From assembly GCF_003027925.1 (NCBI RefSeq), contig NZ_PYPS01000015.1:90470-154469 (forward strand): a stretch of 64,000 nucleotides of DNA, in the 5' to 3' direction. The DNA is from Micromonospora sp. RP3T (GTDB lineage Bacteria > Actinomycetota > Actinomycetes > Mycobacteriales > Micromonosporaceae). The notes beneath the pieces were generated by a model. It was not told the origin of the DNA. It was given only the letters and a program-made list of their open reading frames with translations, and did not search any database. Shown here piece by piece: positions 1 to 8,871 of this stretch. A program made the translations under genes and the position numbers. Position 1 is the stretch's first letter, and each line of letters begins with the position of its first letter.

Positions 1-221
1 TCGCCGCGTTCCTGCTGACCTTCGCCGCGGCGGTCACGTTGCACACCTGCTGGGACACGTTCGGCACGCAGGCCGCGTACCTGTTCATCGGCGGCGTGTC
101 GCTGGGCTGGCTGCTGCTGCGCCTGCACCTCGACCGCGAGCGGCCGGGCGCGGTGACCACGATGTCGCCGGGCGCTCCCGAGCCGGTCGGCGGCGTCGCG
201 GGCGGGCCGGCTACCAGGTGA
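1..221 (+). CDS. Membrane protein, C-terminal fragment (possible PrsW-type intramembrane protease)
   Basis: The frame is open from the window edge (codons start at base 3) to a TGA at 219-221, so the gene is cut at its 5' end. What remains is a hydrophobic segment, a short 'HTCWDTFG' stretch, a second hydrophobic helix and a polar 30-residue tail. A His-x-x-Trp-Asp/Asn motif at the head of the last helices is seen in PrsW-family membrane proteases, which suggests that family, but the diagnostic Glu-Glu motif would lie outside the window. The stop overlaps the end of the convergent P450 gene by 11 bases. Certain as a coding tail; family uncertain. Confidence 0.5.
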   Translation, partial: AAFLLTFAAAVTLHTCWDTFGTQAAYLFIGGVSLGWLLLRLHLDRERPGAVTTMSPGAPEPVGGVAGGPATR

Positions 222-1434
222 CCGGCAGCCCGACCGGGCCGAGGATGGCGTGGCCCGGCTTCCACGGCACCTCGTCCGGCGGCACCGCGAGGCGCAGGCC
301 GGGCAGCTCCCGCAGCAGCAGGCCGAGCGCGGTGCGCACCTCCAGCGCGCCCAGGTGGGCCCCGATGCAGTAGTGCGCGCCGTGCCCGAAGGACAGGTGC
401 GGCGTGGGTGCGCGGTCGAAGTCCATCCGTTCCGGGTCGGGGAACACCGCCGGGTCGCGGTTGGCGGCGTCGTGCGAGGGGACCACGATGTCGCCCGCCG
501 CCAGTCGGGCGCCGCTGGGCAGCGTCACGTCCGCCATCACCCGCCGCGGCATCTCGTCGCCGTTCGCGGTGGAGTGCAGCCGCTCCAGCTCGGCGACCGC
601 GCCGTCCAGCCGTTCGGGGTGCGCGACAAGATGCGCCCAACCGGTGCCGGCCGGCCCGTACGGCTCGGTCTGGAGCACGTGGACGAACGTGGCGATCGAG
701 CTGGCCGTGGTCTCCCAGCCGCCCACCACGAGCGAGATCGGCAGCTTGATCTGGACGTCCACCGGCTGGTCGGCGGCGACGGTCGCGATCCGGCCGAGCA
801 GGTCGTCGCCGGGTCGGTCGCGTCGCTGTTCGAGCTGCTCCCACAGGTAGCCGCCCATCTCCTCGGCGGACCGGGCGGCCTCCTCGCGGCTCAGGTCGCC
901 GGCGCCGAGGAACATGTCGCCCCACCGGCGGAACCGCATCCGGTCGTCGGCCGGCAGGCCGAGCAGGTCACAGATCACGTCCAGCGCGAACGGGACGGCG
1001 AAGTCGCGGACCAGGTCCGCCGGAGCGCCCCGGACCACCATCGCGCTGAGCCGCTCCTCGGCCGCGGTCCGGACCGCGTCGCGCAGCCCGTCGACGGCCG
1101 GCCTGGTGAACGCGTCCTTCACGGTGCCGCGCACCCGGGCGTGCTCGGCCCCGTCCATGCCGAGCATGGTGCCGGACACGTCGACCTCGTCGGCGTACGC
1201 GGCGGCGGCCCGGGAGAAGACGTCCTGCCGGCGCAGCACCTCGCGCACGTCGGCGTACCGGCAGATCAGCAGCGCCGGCACCGGTTCGCCGCCGACCCGG
1301 CGGACGATGGGCACCACCGGAGAGCCGGCGGCGAACCGGGCGTAGTCGGGGTGCTTGCGTGGGCCGGGCGGCCGGTTGACGCCGTCGGCGTCCTGGTAGA
1401 AGGGGTGGGGCAGGCGGGCCTCGATGTCCGTCAT
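211..1434 (-). CDS. Cytochrome P450
   Basis: A 407-residue soluble bacterial P450. The heme-binding loop 'FGHGAHYCIG' is present with Cys356 as the thiolate ligand. The I-helix motif 'GGWETTAS' lies near residues 236-246, and the K-helix ExxR motif appears as 'ELERLH' near 282. Length matches actinomycete class I P450s, which receive electrons from separate ferredoxins. The frame is open further upstream, but the ATG at 1434 gives the usual N-terminus; the upstream extension is Arg/Pro-rich and non-homologous in appearance. No ferredoxin or reductase gene lies beside it. The substrate cannot be read from sequence. It follows the TIM-barrel gene on the same strand after 56 bases and may be cotranscribed with it. 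Confidence 0.93.
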   Translation of the reverse strand: MTDIEARLPHPFYQDADGVNRPPGPRKHPDYARFAAGSPVVPIVRRVGGEPVPALLICRYADVREVLRRQDVFSRAAAAYADEVDVSGTMLGMDGAEHARVRGTVKDAFTRPAVDGLRDAVRTAAEERLSAMVVRGAPADLVRDFAVPFALDVICDLLGLPADDRMRFRRWGDMFLGAGDLSREEAARSAEEMGGYLWEQLEQRRDRPGDDLLGRIATVAADQPVDVQIKLPISLVVGGWETTASSIATFVHVLQTEPYGPAGTGWAHLVAHPERLDGAVAELERLHSTANGDEMPRRVMADVTLPSGARLAAGDIVVPSHDAANRDPAVFPDPERMDFDRAPTPHLSFGHGAHYCIGAHLGALEVRTALGLLLRELPGLRLAVPPDEVPWKPGHAILGPVGLPVTW

Positions 1435-1490
1435 CCGTCCACACTGCCAGTTCCGCCCCGACGGCGCGGGCCCGCCGTCGGGGCGGACGC

Positions 1491-2504
1491 CTAGCCGGCC
1501 GACCGGTTCGACGCGCGGGCGCGGCCGTACTCGGCGAGGGCGTGGAAGGCGGCCTTGGGTGTCCACGAGCCGTCCGGCAGCACCCGCACGATGCCCCGGG
1601 CCGCCAGGTCGAAGTCGTGCTCCGGGTCCCCGGTGGTGGGCAGGTGCCGGTTCGCGAACGTGTAGACGAAGGCCGCCTCCACCCCGCCCGCCTCGTAGTC
1701 GCGCAGCAGGTCGACGAGGTAGCGGGCCTGGCCCTCCTCGTCGCGCTCCAGCGTCGCGGTGAGCTTCGCCGCCCGGCCGTGCTCGTCGTAGGTGACCGGT
1801 TCCGTCGCGCCCGCGACGTCGGCGGCGCCCCGGTACGTGCAGCAGCCGAACTCCGTGGCGGCGTACGGCTTGCCCTGGCCCACCGCCGCCGCGAGGCTCT
1901 GCGGAAACGCCGCCGCGTTCGTGGCGTCGCGGTAGCCGGCGTCGCTGGCGATGATGTCGAACGGGGTCCAGTCGACGCCTTCGAGGGGGATCGAGGCGTA
2001 TCCGACCGGGCCACCGAACCGCTCGCGCACCGCGGGAAGCACGTCGGCGAAGAAGTCGCGCACCGCGGCCCGCGCGACCGGGACCGCCTCCCGCATCCGC
2101 ATCGGATCGGTGAACAGCGCCAGGCGCTCGGTCAGGTCGCGGCCGGGCAGGAAGCCCTCGGTGAACATGGAGATCTCGGAGCCGGTGAGGTAGACGACGG
2201 TGGCGCCCTCACGTCGCAGCCGCTCGGCCCGTTCGGCGCCGTCGAGCAGGAACGCCATGAGCCCGGCGCGGTCCAGGCCGTTGGTGAACGGGCAGTACCA
2301 CACCTCCAGCCCCGTTTCGGCCGCCAGGCGCGCGGTCAGCTCCAGCCGGTCCTGGACGCCGCCGGTGATCCGCACCGCGTCGCAGTGCAGTTCGTCCCGG
2401 ATGACCCGCAGGTCGCGCCGTACGGTCTCCGGGTCGAAGGGTTCGTGGGTGGTGGACCCGGCGCTCACGAAGCCGGTGTCGTAGTTCATGCCGAAGACGC
2501 GCAT
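1491..2504 (-). CDS. TIM-barrel glycoside-hydrolase-like protein (often annotated 'abortive infection protein')
   Basis: A 337-residue protein without signal peptide. Regularly spaced beta-alpha segments ('FGMNYDTGF', 'DAVRITGG', 'VWYCPFTNG', 'VVYLTGSEISMF', 'IIASDAGY', 'YAATEFGCC', 'AAFVYTFANR') look like a TIM barrel, with acidic residues after strands 4 ('GSE') and 7 ('TEFG') where clan GH-A hydrolases carry their catalytic pair. Similar actinobacterial proteins carry the label 'abortive infection protein' in databases; I see nothing here that proves phage defence. The ATG at 2504 is preceded by a strong GGGGAGGA site. The gene is divergent from a TetR regulator and shares its two-operator promoter, so it is probably the regulator's target. 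Confidence 0.8.
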   Translation of the reverse strand: MRVFGMNYDTGFVSAGSTTHEPFDPETVRRDLRVIRDELHCDAVRITGGVQDRLELTARLAAETGLEVWYCPFTNGLDRAGLMAFLLDGAERAERLRREGATVVYLTGSEISMFTEGFLPGRDLTERLALFTDPMRMREAVPVARAAVRDFFADVLPAVRERFGGPVGYASIPLEGVDWTPFDIIASDAGYRDATNAAAFPQSLAAAVGQGKPYAATEFGCCTYRGAADVAGATEPVTYDEHGRAAKLTATLERDEEGQARYLVDLLRDYEAGGVEAAFVYTFANRHLPTTGDPEHDFDLAARGIVRVLPDGSWTPKAAFHALAEYGRARASNRSAG

Positions 2505-2526
2505 CCCGCGTTTCCTCCCCGCTCAT

Positions 2527-2566
2527 AAGGTACGCCGCGTACCCTACAGGGTACGTCGAGTACCCT
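2527..2566. promoter_or_regulatory. Divergent promoters with twin TetR-type operators
   Basis: Two inverted repeats, GGTAC-5-GTACC at 2529-2543 and GGGTAC-5-GTACCC at 2549-2565, have centres 21 bp apart, two helical turns. Their inner halves also form GTACCC-TACA-GGGTAC (2539-2554). The right repeat covers a TACCCT box (2561-2566) seven bases before the ATG of the TetR gene, a leaderless arrangement. The left repeat covers TACCTT (minus strand, 2527-2532), the likely -10 box of the TIM-barrel gene. Each operator thus blocks one promoter, as expected for an autoregulated TetR repressor. Confidence 0.75.
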
Positions 2567-2573
2567 GCAAGCC

Positions 2574-3155
2574 ATGGGCACGAGGCGCCGGGGCGAGGAA
2601 CTGGAACGGGCGATCCTGCACGCCGCCGCAGCGGAACTGCGCGAATCCGGATACTCGGGGATGACGATGGACCGGGTCGCCGCCCGCGCCGGGACCAACA
2701 AGAACGCCATCTACCGCCGGTGGCCGCACCGGGCGGCGCTGGGCATCGCGGCGTACCGCCACCTGTCCGACGCCGCCATGCCGAACCCGGACACCGGAAC
2801 GTTGCGCGGCGACGCGCTGGAGATGCTCCGCCGGGCCAACGAGACGTGGTCCTCGCCGCACGGGACGATCCTGCGCGGCCTGCTCGCCGCCGCGGCCGAC
2901 GACCCGGAGCTGCTCACCCTGATGCGGGAGCGCTCCGGCGCGGACACCATGGACCGCGCGTGGCTCGGCATGCTGGACCGGGCCGCGGCCCGGGGCGAGG
3001 CGCCGGCGGCGGCCGTCCGGCCCCGGGTGGCGACGGCGCCGATGATGCTGCTCCGCGCCGAGTACGCGATGCGCGGCATCCCCTCGGTCCCCGACGAGGT
3101 GCTTGTCGAGATCGTGGACGAGGTGTTCCTGCCCCTGGTGCGCGGCCACGGCTGA
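2574..3155 (+). CDS. TetR/AcrR-family transcriptional regulator
   Basis: 193 residues. The N-terminal helix-turn-helix is clear around residues 25-55 ('MTMDRVAARAGTNKNAIYRR', then 'WPHR'), followed by an all-helical ligand-binding domain of normal length. There is no Shine-Dalgarno sequence; a TACCCT -10 box seven bases upstream implies a leaderless message that starts at the ATG. The gene faces away from the TIM-barrel gene across paired operators, so it probably represses both itself and that gene (and perhaps the P450 behind it). The inducer is unknown. Confidence 0.92.
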   Translation: MGTRRRGEELERAILHAAAAELRESGYSGMTMDRVAARAGTNKNAIYRRWPHRAALGIAAYRHLSDAAMPNPDTGTLRGDALEMLRRANETWSSPHGTILRGLLAAAADDPELLTLMRERSGADTMDRAWLGMLDRAAARGEAPAAAVRPRVATAPMMLLRAEYAMRGIPSVPDEVLVEIVDEVFLPLVRGHG

Positions 3156-3241
3156 CCGGCGCCGACCCGCACGGCGGCCCCGGCTGGACCGGCAGTGGCA
3201 CCGGCCCGCCGGACGGTTCGTGGATCGGCGGTCGCGCGGCC

Positions 3242-4690
3242 TCAGGACCCGCTCGGCACCGTGGCCGGGCGCCGCCGGCGGAGCAGCCCGAGCACGCCGT
3301 CGAGGACGAGGAAGCCGAGCAGCGGGCCGCCGAACCAGGGCAGCGCCCAGCCGAGCGCCACCACCACCGGCACCCCGACCAGCAGCGCTCCCCGGCGCAC
3401 CCCGCGTACCGCCCCACGGGTCGGCGGCGCGCCCAGCGGGGTCCGGCGGTCGGTGCGGGTGGGGCGGCGCTGCCACCACATTCGGTACCCCCAGACGACG
3501 ACGCAGAGCAGACCGAGCGCGAGCGCGGCGAGCAGAGCCTGGTTGACCGGCCCGAAGAGCCGGCCCATGTGGGCCTGGATGCCGAGTTTGCTGAGCTTCG
3601 CCAGGACCGGCCAGTCGGCGAAGTCGCTGCGGGCGGTGACCGCGCCGCTGACCGGGTCGACGGCGACCCGGTCGTAGCCGACCGGCCACACGTCGTCGGT
3701 CTGCGCGACCGTCCACGCGGTGCCGTCCTCAGCCGCGGGGGTGATCGCGAGCGGCCCGGACAGGCCGGCGGCGCGGGCACTGCCCAGCACCCGGTCGTAG
3801 ATCGCCGGGTCCGCCGCCGGGGCGACGGACGACCCGCCGTGCTGGTGTCCGCCACCGGCGGCCGGTGGCGGGCCGGCGAGTGCGGTGGAGATCTCGGGGG
3901 CACCGGCACGCAGCGCGTCCAGGCCGGCGCCGAAGTTCGCCCCGGCGTAGCGTGACCAGGTCAGGCCGGTGGCGGAGAGGAACAGCAGGCCGACGGAGAG
4001 CCAGACGCCGGTCGTGGCGTGCCAGCCTCGGGTGCGCCGCACGCCCCGGCCGGCGGACAGGTCGGGTACCAGCAGGTGCCGGACGCGGGCCCGGCCGGCG
4101 GCGCGCCGACGCCACCACAGCACCACGCCACCCAGCGCCAGCACCCACAGCCAGCTCGCCGCGATCTCCGAGTAGTGCCGGCCGACATCACCCAGGTGCA
4201 GGTTGCGGTGCAGGTCGTCCAGCCAGGTGGTGGCCGGCGTCGAGCCGAACCAGGTGGTCAACCGGCCGGACACCCGGGCGGTGTACGGGTCCACGTAGAC
4301 GGTGTGCTGCCGGTCGCCGAGGTCGTCGCGGGCGAACACCACCCGGGTGGTCCGGTCGCCCTGACCGGGCTGCACCCCGGTGAGCGTGCCGTCGGGGTGC
4401 ACGGCACGGGCGGCGGCGATCTGCTCGGCGAGCGGTCGGGGCTGCTCGCCGACGGTGGAGACGGTGAGCTTGTCACCGTAGAACGCGTCGTCGAGCTGCG
4501 GGGTGAGCGTGTAGGCCAGCCCGGTGAGCGCGGCGACCAGCAGGAACGGCGCGACGAGGATGCCGGCGTAGAAGTGCAGGCGGGTCAGCAGTGCGGTCAG
4601 CGGCGTGGGCCGACGCGCCGGTCGGGCCGGCCCGGCTGGCGCGGTGGGGGAAGCCGGCGCGCGGTCGCCGGGCAGTTCGGTCAGGGACAC
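3242..4690 (-). CDS. PepSY-associated transmembrane protein
   Basis: 482 residues starting at a GTG with a GGAG site eight bases upstream. A Pro/Ala-rich cytoplasmic start leads to a first membrane helix ('FYAGILVAPFLLVAALTGLA'), a PepSY-like extracytoplasmic domain, a second helix near 'WLWVLALGGVVLWW', a loop carrying 'GGGHQHGGS', and further helices near the C-terminus. PepSY_TM proteins occur with iron and copper uptake or with heme-reductase-like systems. Here it is the last gene of a copper operon, so a role in metal reduction or transfer at the membrane is inferred. The His-rich 'HQHGG' patch could bind metal. Confidence 0.85.
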   Translation of the reverse strand: MSLTELPGDRAPASPTAPAGPARPARRPTPLTALLTRLHFYAGILVAPFLLVAALTGLAYTLTPQLDDAFYGDKLTVSTVGEQPRPLAEQIAAARAVHPDGTLTGVQPGQGDRTTRVVFARDDLGDRQHTVYVDPYTARVSGRLTTWFGSTPATTWLDDLHRNLHLGDVGRHYSEIAASWLWVLALGGVVLWWRRRAAGRARVRHLLVPDLSAGRGVRRTRGWHATTGVWLSVGLLFLSATGLTWSRYAGANFGAGLDALRAGAPEISTALAGPPPAAGGGHQHGGSSVAPAADPAIYDRVLGSARAAGLSGPLAITPAAEDGTAWTVAQTDDVWPVGYDRVAVDPVSGAVTARSDFADWPVLAKLSKLGIQAHMGRLFGPVNQALLAALALGLLCVVVWGYRMWWQRRPTRTDRRTPLGAPPTRGAVRGVRRGALLVGVPVVVALGWALPWFGGPLLGFLVLDGVLGLLRRRRPATVPSGS

Positions 4691-4826
4691 GTGGGCAACT
4701 CCGATCGGAACGAGGAACGGGGAATGGCCGGCCCGCTGCCCGTCGAGCCGTGCCGTGGTGCGCGGTTTCCGCCTCCCGGGTGAATGGTCGGGCCGGGTCG
4801 CGCGGAAGTTCCCGCCGGTGTTCCGA

Positions 4827-6953
4827 TCAGTTCCGGTCAGGCTCGCGCGCGGCGGCGAGGATTGCGTTGTAGCGGGCCAGGTCGTCCTCCGCGCCGGTCG
4901 CCTCGGCCCGGTCCGCGGCCCGGTCGAGGCGGCGCTGCTCGCGCCGGTCGGCCCGGATCCACTGCCGGACCAGCAGGATCATGACGACGGCGGCCGGGAT
5001 CTCGCCGAACGCCCAGGCGATGCCGGCGCCCAGCCTCTGGTCCTCCAGCGGTGACGCGGCCCAGTCGGGGTGCACACCGAGGTACCAGTCCGGGGCGATG
5101 ACGGTGGTGGTCTGCATCAGCGCGAGCCCGAAGAAGCCGTGCGCCATCATCGAGCACAGGTGGATGGGCACGAGGACGGGGTGGGGGAGCCGGGGTCGGC
5201 CCGGATCGGTGCCGATGAGTACCCAGAACAGCAGGTAGCCGGATGCCACGAAGTGCCCCAGCATGGCCAGGTGCCCGAGGTGGGAGCGCATCAGCGTGCC
5301 GAGCAGGTCGCTGAAGTAGAGGCCGAACAGACCGGTGGTGTAGCTGCCGAGCGCCACCAGCGGATGGGTGAGCAGCCGGGTGGGGCGGCTGTGCAGGGCG
5401 CGCAGCAGCCACTCCCGGGCGCCGCGTACGCCTGGTTCGGTCGGACGGCGCAGTGCCCGCAGCGCGAGCGTGACCGGGGCGCCGCCGACCAGCAGGATCG
5501 GCACCAGCATGGACAGCACCATGTGCTGGGCCATGTGCGCGCTGAACAGCACGTAGGCGTAGCGGGCGAAGCCGAGGCCGGTGGCGGCGGCCAGCACCAG
5601 CAGCCCGCCGAGCCAGCTCGCGGTGCGGGCCACCGGCCAGTGGTGCCCGCCGCGGCGCAGCCGGCGCACCCCGGCGAGGTAACCGCCGATGCCGACCACG
5701 GTCACGGTCAGAAGGAGCAGGTCGGGCAACGGCTGCCCGAGCAGGTGTGCCGCGGTGGGCGCGGCCGGCATCGGGAAGCCGAGCATGCCGGTCACCGGGT
5801 CGGCGTCGACCGGCTCGGGGACCGGCGCCGGGCTGCGCGACAGCGCCACCGCCAGACCGATGGTGGCGGCGAAGACCACCAGTTCGCCGGCGGCGAGGCG
5901 GGCGAACGCATTGCGCCGCCCGGCGGCCAGACCTGGCAGGGTACGCGTGCGGTGGGCGGCGCCGAGCAGGCCGAGCAGCACGAGCGCGGCCAGCTTGCCG
6001 AGCACCAGCCAGCCGTACCGGGACTGCCAGAGCTGGTCCACCGCGCCGAGGCGGACCGCGGCGTTGGCCAGGCCGCTGACCGTGACGGCGACGAAGCAGG
6101 CGAGGGCGAGCCGGCTGTAGCGCCCAGCGGCGCCGGGCAGGTGCCGGCTGCGACGGACGGTCAGGAGCGCGGCGAGGCTGCCGGCCCACAACGCGGCGGC
6201 GAGCACGTGCAGCGCGAGGCTGGACACCGCGATCTGGTGGTTGCCCGCGCCGGCGGCATGGCCCGTCAGCGCCGGAGGGAGCAGACCGACCAGCGCCAGC
6301 CCGGCGGCGACTGCGGCCGTGCGACGGGACACGCCGACCCGGGCCGCCACCGCCACGACCGCCGTCAGTCCGGCCTGCACCAGCAACGACCGCCCCTGCG
6401 TGATGTCGACGCCGAAGCTGACCACGCTCACCGCGTCGAGCCGGTCGAGCGGCACGCCGAGCAGGTCGGACACGGTGAGCACCAGCAGCGTCAGGGAGGC
6501 CGCGGCCCAGCCGGCCGCGGCCAGGCCGGCGCGGCGCAGCAGCAGCCAGCCGTGTGCGGAGACGCTTGTGCCGTCGCCGGGCAGCAGGAACGCGGCGGTC
6601 ACCGCGAAGCCGACGGTGAGCGTGCCGAGCCCGTCGGCGAGCAGCCGTACCGCCGGTAGAGCCCAGGTGGTGACCGGTCCGGGATCGGGCAGGCCGGGGA
6701 TCGCGGGAGCGAGCGCGCTACCGGTCCGCAGCGCGAGCAGCAGCACGGCCACCGCCGAACCGGTCGCCAGTAGCAGAACGAGCCAGCCATGCGGACCCCC
6801 TCCCAGCGGTCCGGCTCCGGCCCCGGGACTGCTGGCCCTGGGTGCGTCGGCAGTCGCAGCCGGGCCGGTTGCGGACGCGGCGACGCCCGTCGCGGCCGGG
6901 GCAGCCACGGCGGGATCGGACCGGTGGGACGAGGGCGACGAGGGCTGATGCAC
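4827..6953 (-). CDS. CopD / CtaG fusion: copper transport and cytochrome c oxidase assembly membrane protein
   Basis: Polytopic protein of about 708 residues. The N-terminal half has the helices of a CopD copper-import domain. The C-terminal half is a caa3-type CtaG assembly domain, recognised by 'FSAHMAQHMVLSMLVPILLV', 'GHFVASGYLLFW' and 'HLCSMMAHGFFGLALMQ', with Met and His on membrane helices suitable for copper. This fusion is common in actinobacteria. The start is uncertain: the frame is open far upstream through the CopC gene; the GTG at 6953 lies 53 bases after the copC stop and gives a short low-complexity Pro/Ala/Ser lead before the first helix. It lies downstream of copC, matching the known CopC-CopD partnership. 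Confidence 0.88.
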   Translation of the reverse strand: MHQPSSPSSHRSDPAVAAPAATGVAASATGPAATADAPRASSPGAGAGPLGGGPHGWLVLLLATGSAVAVLLLALRTGSALAPAIPGLPDPGPVTTWALPAVRLLADGLGTLTVGFAVTAAFLLPGDGTSVSAHGWLLLRRAGLAAAGWAAASLTLLVLTVSDLLGVPLDRLDAVSVVSFGVDITQGRSLLVQAGLTAVVAVAARVGVSRRTAAVAAGLALVGLLPPALTGHAAGAGNHQIAVSSLALHVLAAALWAGSLAALLTVRRSRHLPGAAGRYSRLALACFVAVTVSGLANAAVRLGAVDQLWQSRYGWLVLGKLAALVLLGLLGAAHRTRTLPGLAAGRRNAFARLAAGELVVFAATIGLAVALSRSPAPVPEPVDADPVTGMLGFPMPAAPTAAHLLGQPLPDLLLLTVTVVGIGGYLAGVRRLRRGGHHWPVARTASWLGGLLVLAAATGLGFARYAYVLFSAHMAQHMVLSMLVPILLVGGAPVTLALRALRRPTEPGVRGAREWLLRALHSRPTRLLTHPLVALGSYTTGLFGLYFSDLLGTLMRSHLGHLAMLGHFVASGYLLFWVLIGTDPGRPRLPHPVLVPIHLCSMMAHGFFGLALMQTTTVIAPDWYLGVHPDWAASPLEDQRLGAGIAWAFGEIPAAVVMILLVRQWIRADRREQRRLDRAADRAEATGAEDDLARYNAILAAAREPDRN

Positions 6954-7006
6954 GGTGCGGAACCTGATTTCGAATCGGGGTGCCGGGTCGGATCCGGCCG
7001 CTGACG

Positions 7007-7558
7007 TCAGGAGGCGCGGCGGCGTCGCGTCAGCAGCGCGAACGCGCCCAGCACGGCCAGGCCGGCGACCGCCCCGGCGGCCAGGGGCACCACCGGCGGT
7101 CCGTCGTCGGCGCCGCCGGTGGTGGCCGCCGGGCTCGCTGCGGTGTCGCCGCGGGCCGTGCCGGCCGCGTCGGGTGCGGTCGACCCGGTGGTCGGGTCGG
7201 CGACGGTGAACCGGTACGAGCCCTGCACGGGGTGGCCGTCGGCGGAGACCACCCGGTAGGCGACGGTGTAGGTGCCGTTGGGCAGTGGCTGGTCGACGGT
7301 GATCGTGCCGGTGGTACCGCCGACGGCGGGTGCGCCGGTGGGGACCTTCCGTCGGTCGGCGTCGCTGAGGACGATGGTGGTGAACTCCGGGTTGAGTTGC
7401 TGGATGAACCGCAGCGTGACGGAGGTCGGCGCGGTGGTGAGTCGGGCGTCCTGGGCCGGTGTGGCCGTCTGGAGCGCGTTGTGCGCCGAGGCCGGCGTGG
7501 CGGGCAGCAGCAGTGCGGCGAACACCAGGGCCACGACGGCGGCGGATCGGGTGCGCAT
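7007..7558 (-). CDS. copC: CopC-type periplasmic copper-binding protein
   Basis: 183 residues: signal peptide ending 'TPASA', then a mature N-terminus beginning with His26 ('HNALQTATPA'), the residue that typically ligates Cu(II) in CopC proteins. The domain ends near 'HPVQGSYRFTV', whose 'DGHPVQG' is a CopC hallmark. A Thr/Ala-rich linker and a single C-terminal membrane helix followed by Arg residues anchor it to the outer face of the membrane. The ATG at 7558 is chosen because it gives a good signal peptide and has GGAAGG upstream. It probably hands copper to the CopD domain encoded next. Confidence 0.9.
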   Translation of the reverse strand: MRTRSAAVVALVFAALLLPATPASAHNALQTATPAQDARLTTAPTSVTLRFIQQLNPEFTTIVLSDADRRKVPTGAPAVGGTTGTITVDQPLPNGTYTVAYRVVSADGHPVQGSYRFTVADPTTGSTAPDAAGTARGDTAASPAATTGGADDGPPVVPLAAGAVAGLAVLGAFALLTRRRRAS

Positions 7559-7584
7559 CGGGTCGGGAGCCTTCCTGGTGGTGG

Positions 7585-8871
7585 TCAGTCGAGCACCTGT
7601 TGGCCGATCCAGCCGCCGTCGGGGCAGCCGGGCGGTACGGCGAACACGGCGGAGCCGATCGGGGTGGTCCACTCGTTGAGCAGGTCCCGTTCGGCGAGGC
7701 GGCGCTGAATGGGCAGGAACTGGCGGGTGATGTCGGCCTGGTATGCGGCGAAGATGAGGCCGCTGTCGGCGTGCCCGTCGGCGGTCGGTACGCCGTCGTA
7801 GTTGTAGGGCCGGCGTAGGAGCTTGAGTCGGTCGTCGGTGACATGGGCGCGGGTCAGGTGGGAGAAGTCGGGGATGACGGTGAGCCCGTCCGGTCCGAGG
7901 GCGGCGAACTCGGGCTCGTCATACTCGGCGGTGCTGGTCAGCGGCGCGCCGGTGTCCAGTCGTCGACCCACCGCGATCTCCCGGTCGGTGCGGCCGAGCA
8001 GGTCCCAGGTCTCCAGGTTCATGCTGATCCGCCGCACCACGAGGGTGGTGGAGTCGTGCAGCCAGGCCGGCCCGTCGGTGACCCACACGGCGGTGTCCGC
8101 GGGGGTGCCGGGTTTCGGGTTGGCGGTGCCGTCGAGCTGGCCGAACAGGTTGCGCTGGGTGCGTCCCGGTTCGGCGCCGGCGGCCCGCCGGAAGCCCTGC
8201 TGCACCCAGCGCACGGTGGCGAACGGCCGGCTGTCCTTGATCAGGACACGCTGGGCGTGGGCGACGGTGAGCGGGTCGTCGGCGCAGATCTGCACCAGCA
8301 GGTCCCCGCCGGTCCAGCGGGGTTGCAGCCGGTCGATGCGGAAGGCGGGTAGCTCGGCCACGGACGCCGGGCGGCGGTCGGTGCGCCCGGCGGCGGTGTA
8401 GAGGCCGGGGCCGAAGCCGAACGTGACGGTGAGTCGGGCGGGCAGCAGGCCGAGTTCCGGTTCGGTGTCGGCCAGCGACGGGCGGCCCTGGGTGAGGCGG
8501 GCGGCGTCGTCGGAGAGCAGGCGCAGCATCCGGCCGATCGCGGCCCGGTCGGTATCCGGTTTCAGGGTGAAAGCGACGAACGCGGCGTGCGCCTGCGGCT
8601 CGGTGGTCACGCCGGACTGCCGGGCGCCGTGGAACGGCTCGACCGCGGTGCCGACCTGTGCCACCGGTACCGGCTCAGGGCGGACCCCGGGGTCATCGGG
8701 TCGGGCGGCGGCGATCGTGACGCCGCCGGCCAGCGCGCCCCCGACAGTGAGCGCGCCGCCGGTGAGCAGGCCACGCCGACTCACCGTACGGCCGGTGGAG
8801 GAACCCTCGGTCATGCCGTGCCCGCTGGGCATGCCCTCACGGCCCTCGCTTCGCTCGGTGCGTTCGGTCAT
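7585..8871 (-). CDS. Tat-exported DyP-type heme peroxidase (EfeB/DtpA-like)
   Basis: 428 residues with a twin-arginine signal ('SRRGLLTGGA', Arg32-Arg33), so it is exported folded with heme. The DyP signature GxxDG appears as 'FGQLDGT' with Asp247 as the distal catalytic acid; a His in 'HLTRAHV' is a candidate for the proximal ligand. It starts at an ATG that overlaps the stop of the PCuAC gene (ATGA), so the two are translationally coupled. From memory, Streptomyces lividans has a comparable association of a DyP (DtpA) with an extracellular copper chaperone, linked to maturation of copper enzymes. EfeB-type iron uptake is less likely because no EfeU or EfeO gene is present. Confidence 0.93.
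   Translation of the reverse strand: MTERTERSEGREGMPSGHGMTEGSSTGRTVSRRGLLTGGALTVGGALAGGVTIAAARPDDPGVRPEPVPVAQVGTAVEPFHGARQSGVTTEPQAHAAFVAFTLKPDTDRAAIGRMLRLLSDDAARLTQGRPSLADTEPELGLLPARLTVTFGFGPGLYTAAGRTDRRPASVAELPAFRIDRLQPRWTGGDLLVQICADDPLTVAHAQRVLIKDSRPFATVRWVQQGFRRAAGAEPGRTQRNLFGQLDGTANPKPGTPADTAVWVTDGPAWLHDSTTLVVRRISMNLETWDLLGRTDREIAVGRRLDTGAPLTSTAEYDEPEFAALGPDGLTVIPDFSHLTRAHVTDDRLKLLRRPYNYDGVPTADGHADSGLIFAAYQADITRQFLPIQRRLAERDLLNEWTTPIGSAVFAVPPGCPDGGWIGQQVLD

Noticed and set aside
7559..7844. Extension of the CopD-CtaG frame upstream through CopC to 7844
   Set aside because: The frame is open only by composition; copC is real on the same strand in another frame, so the extra 297 codons are shadow.
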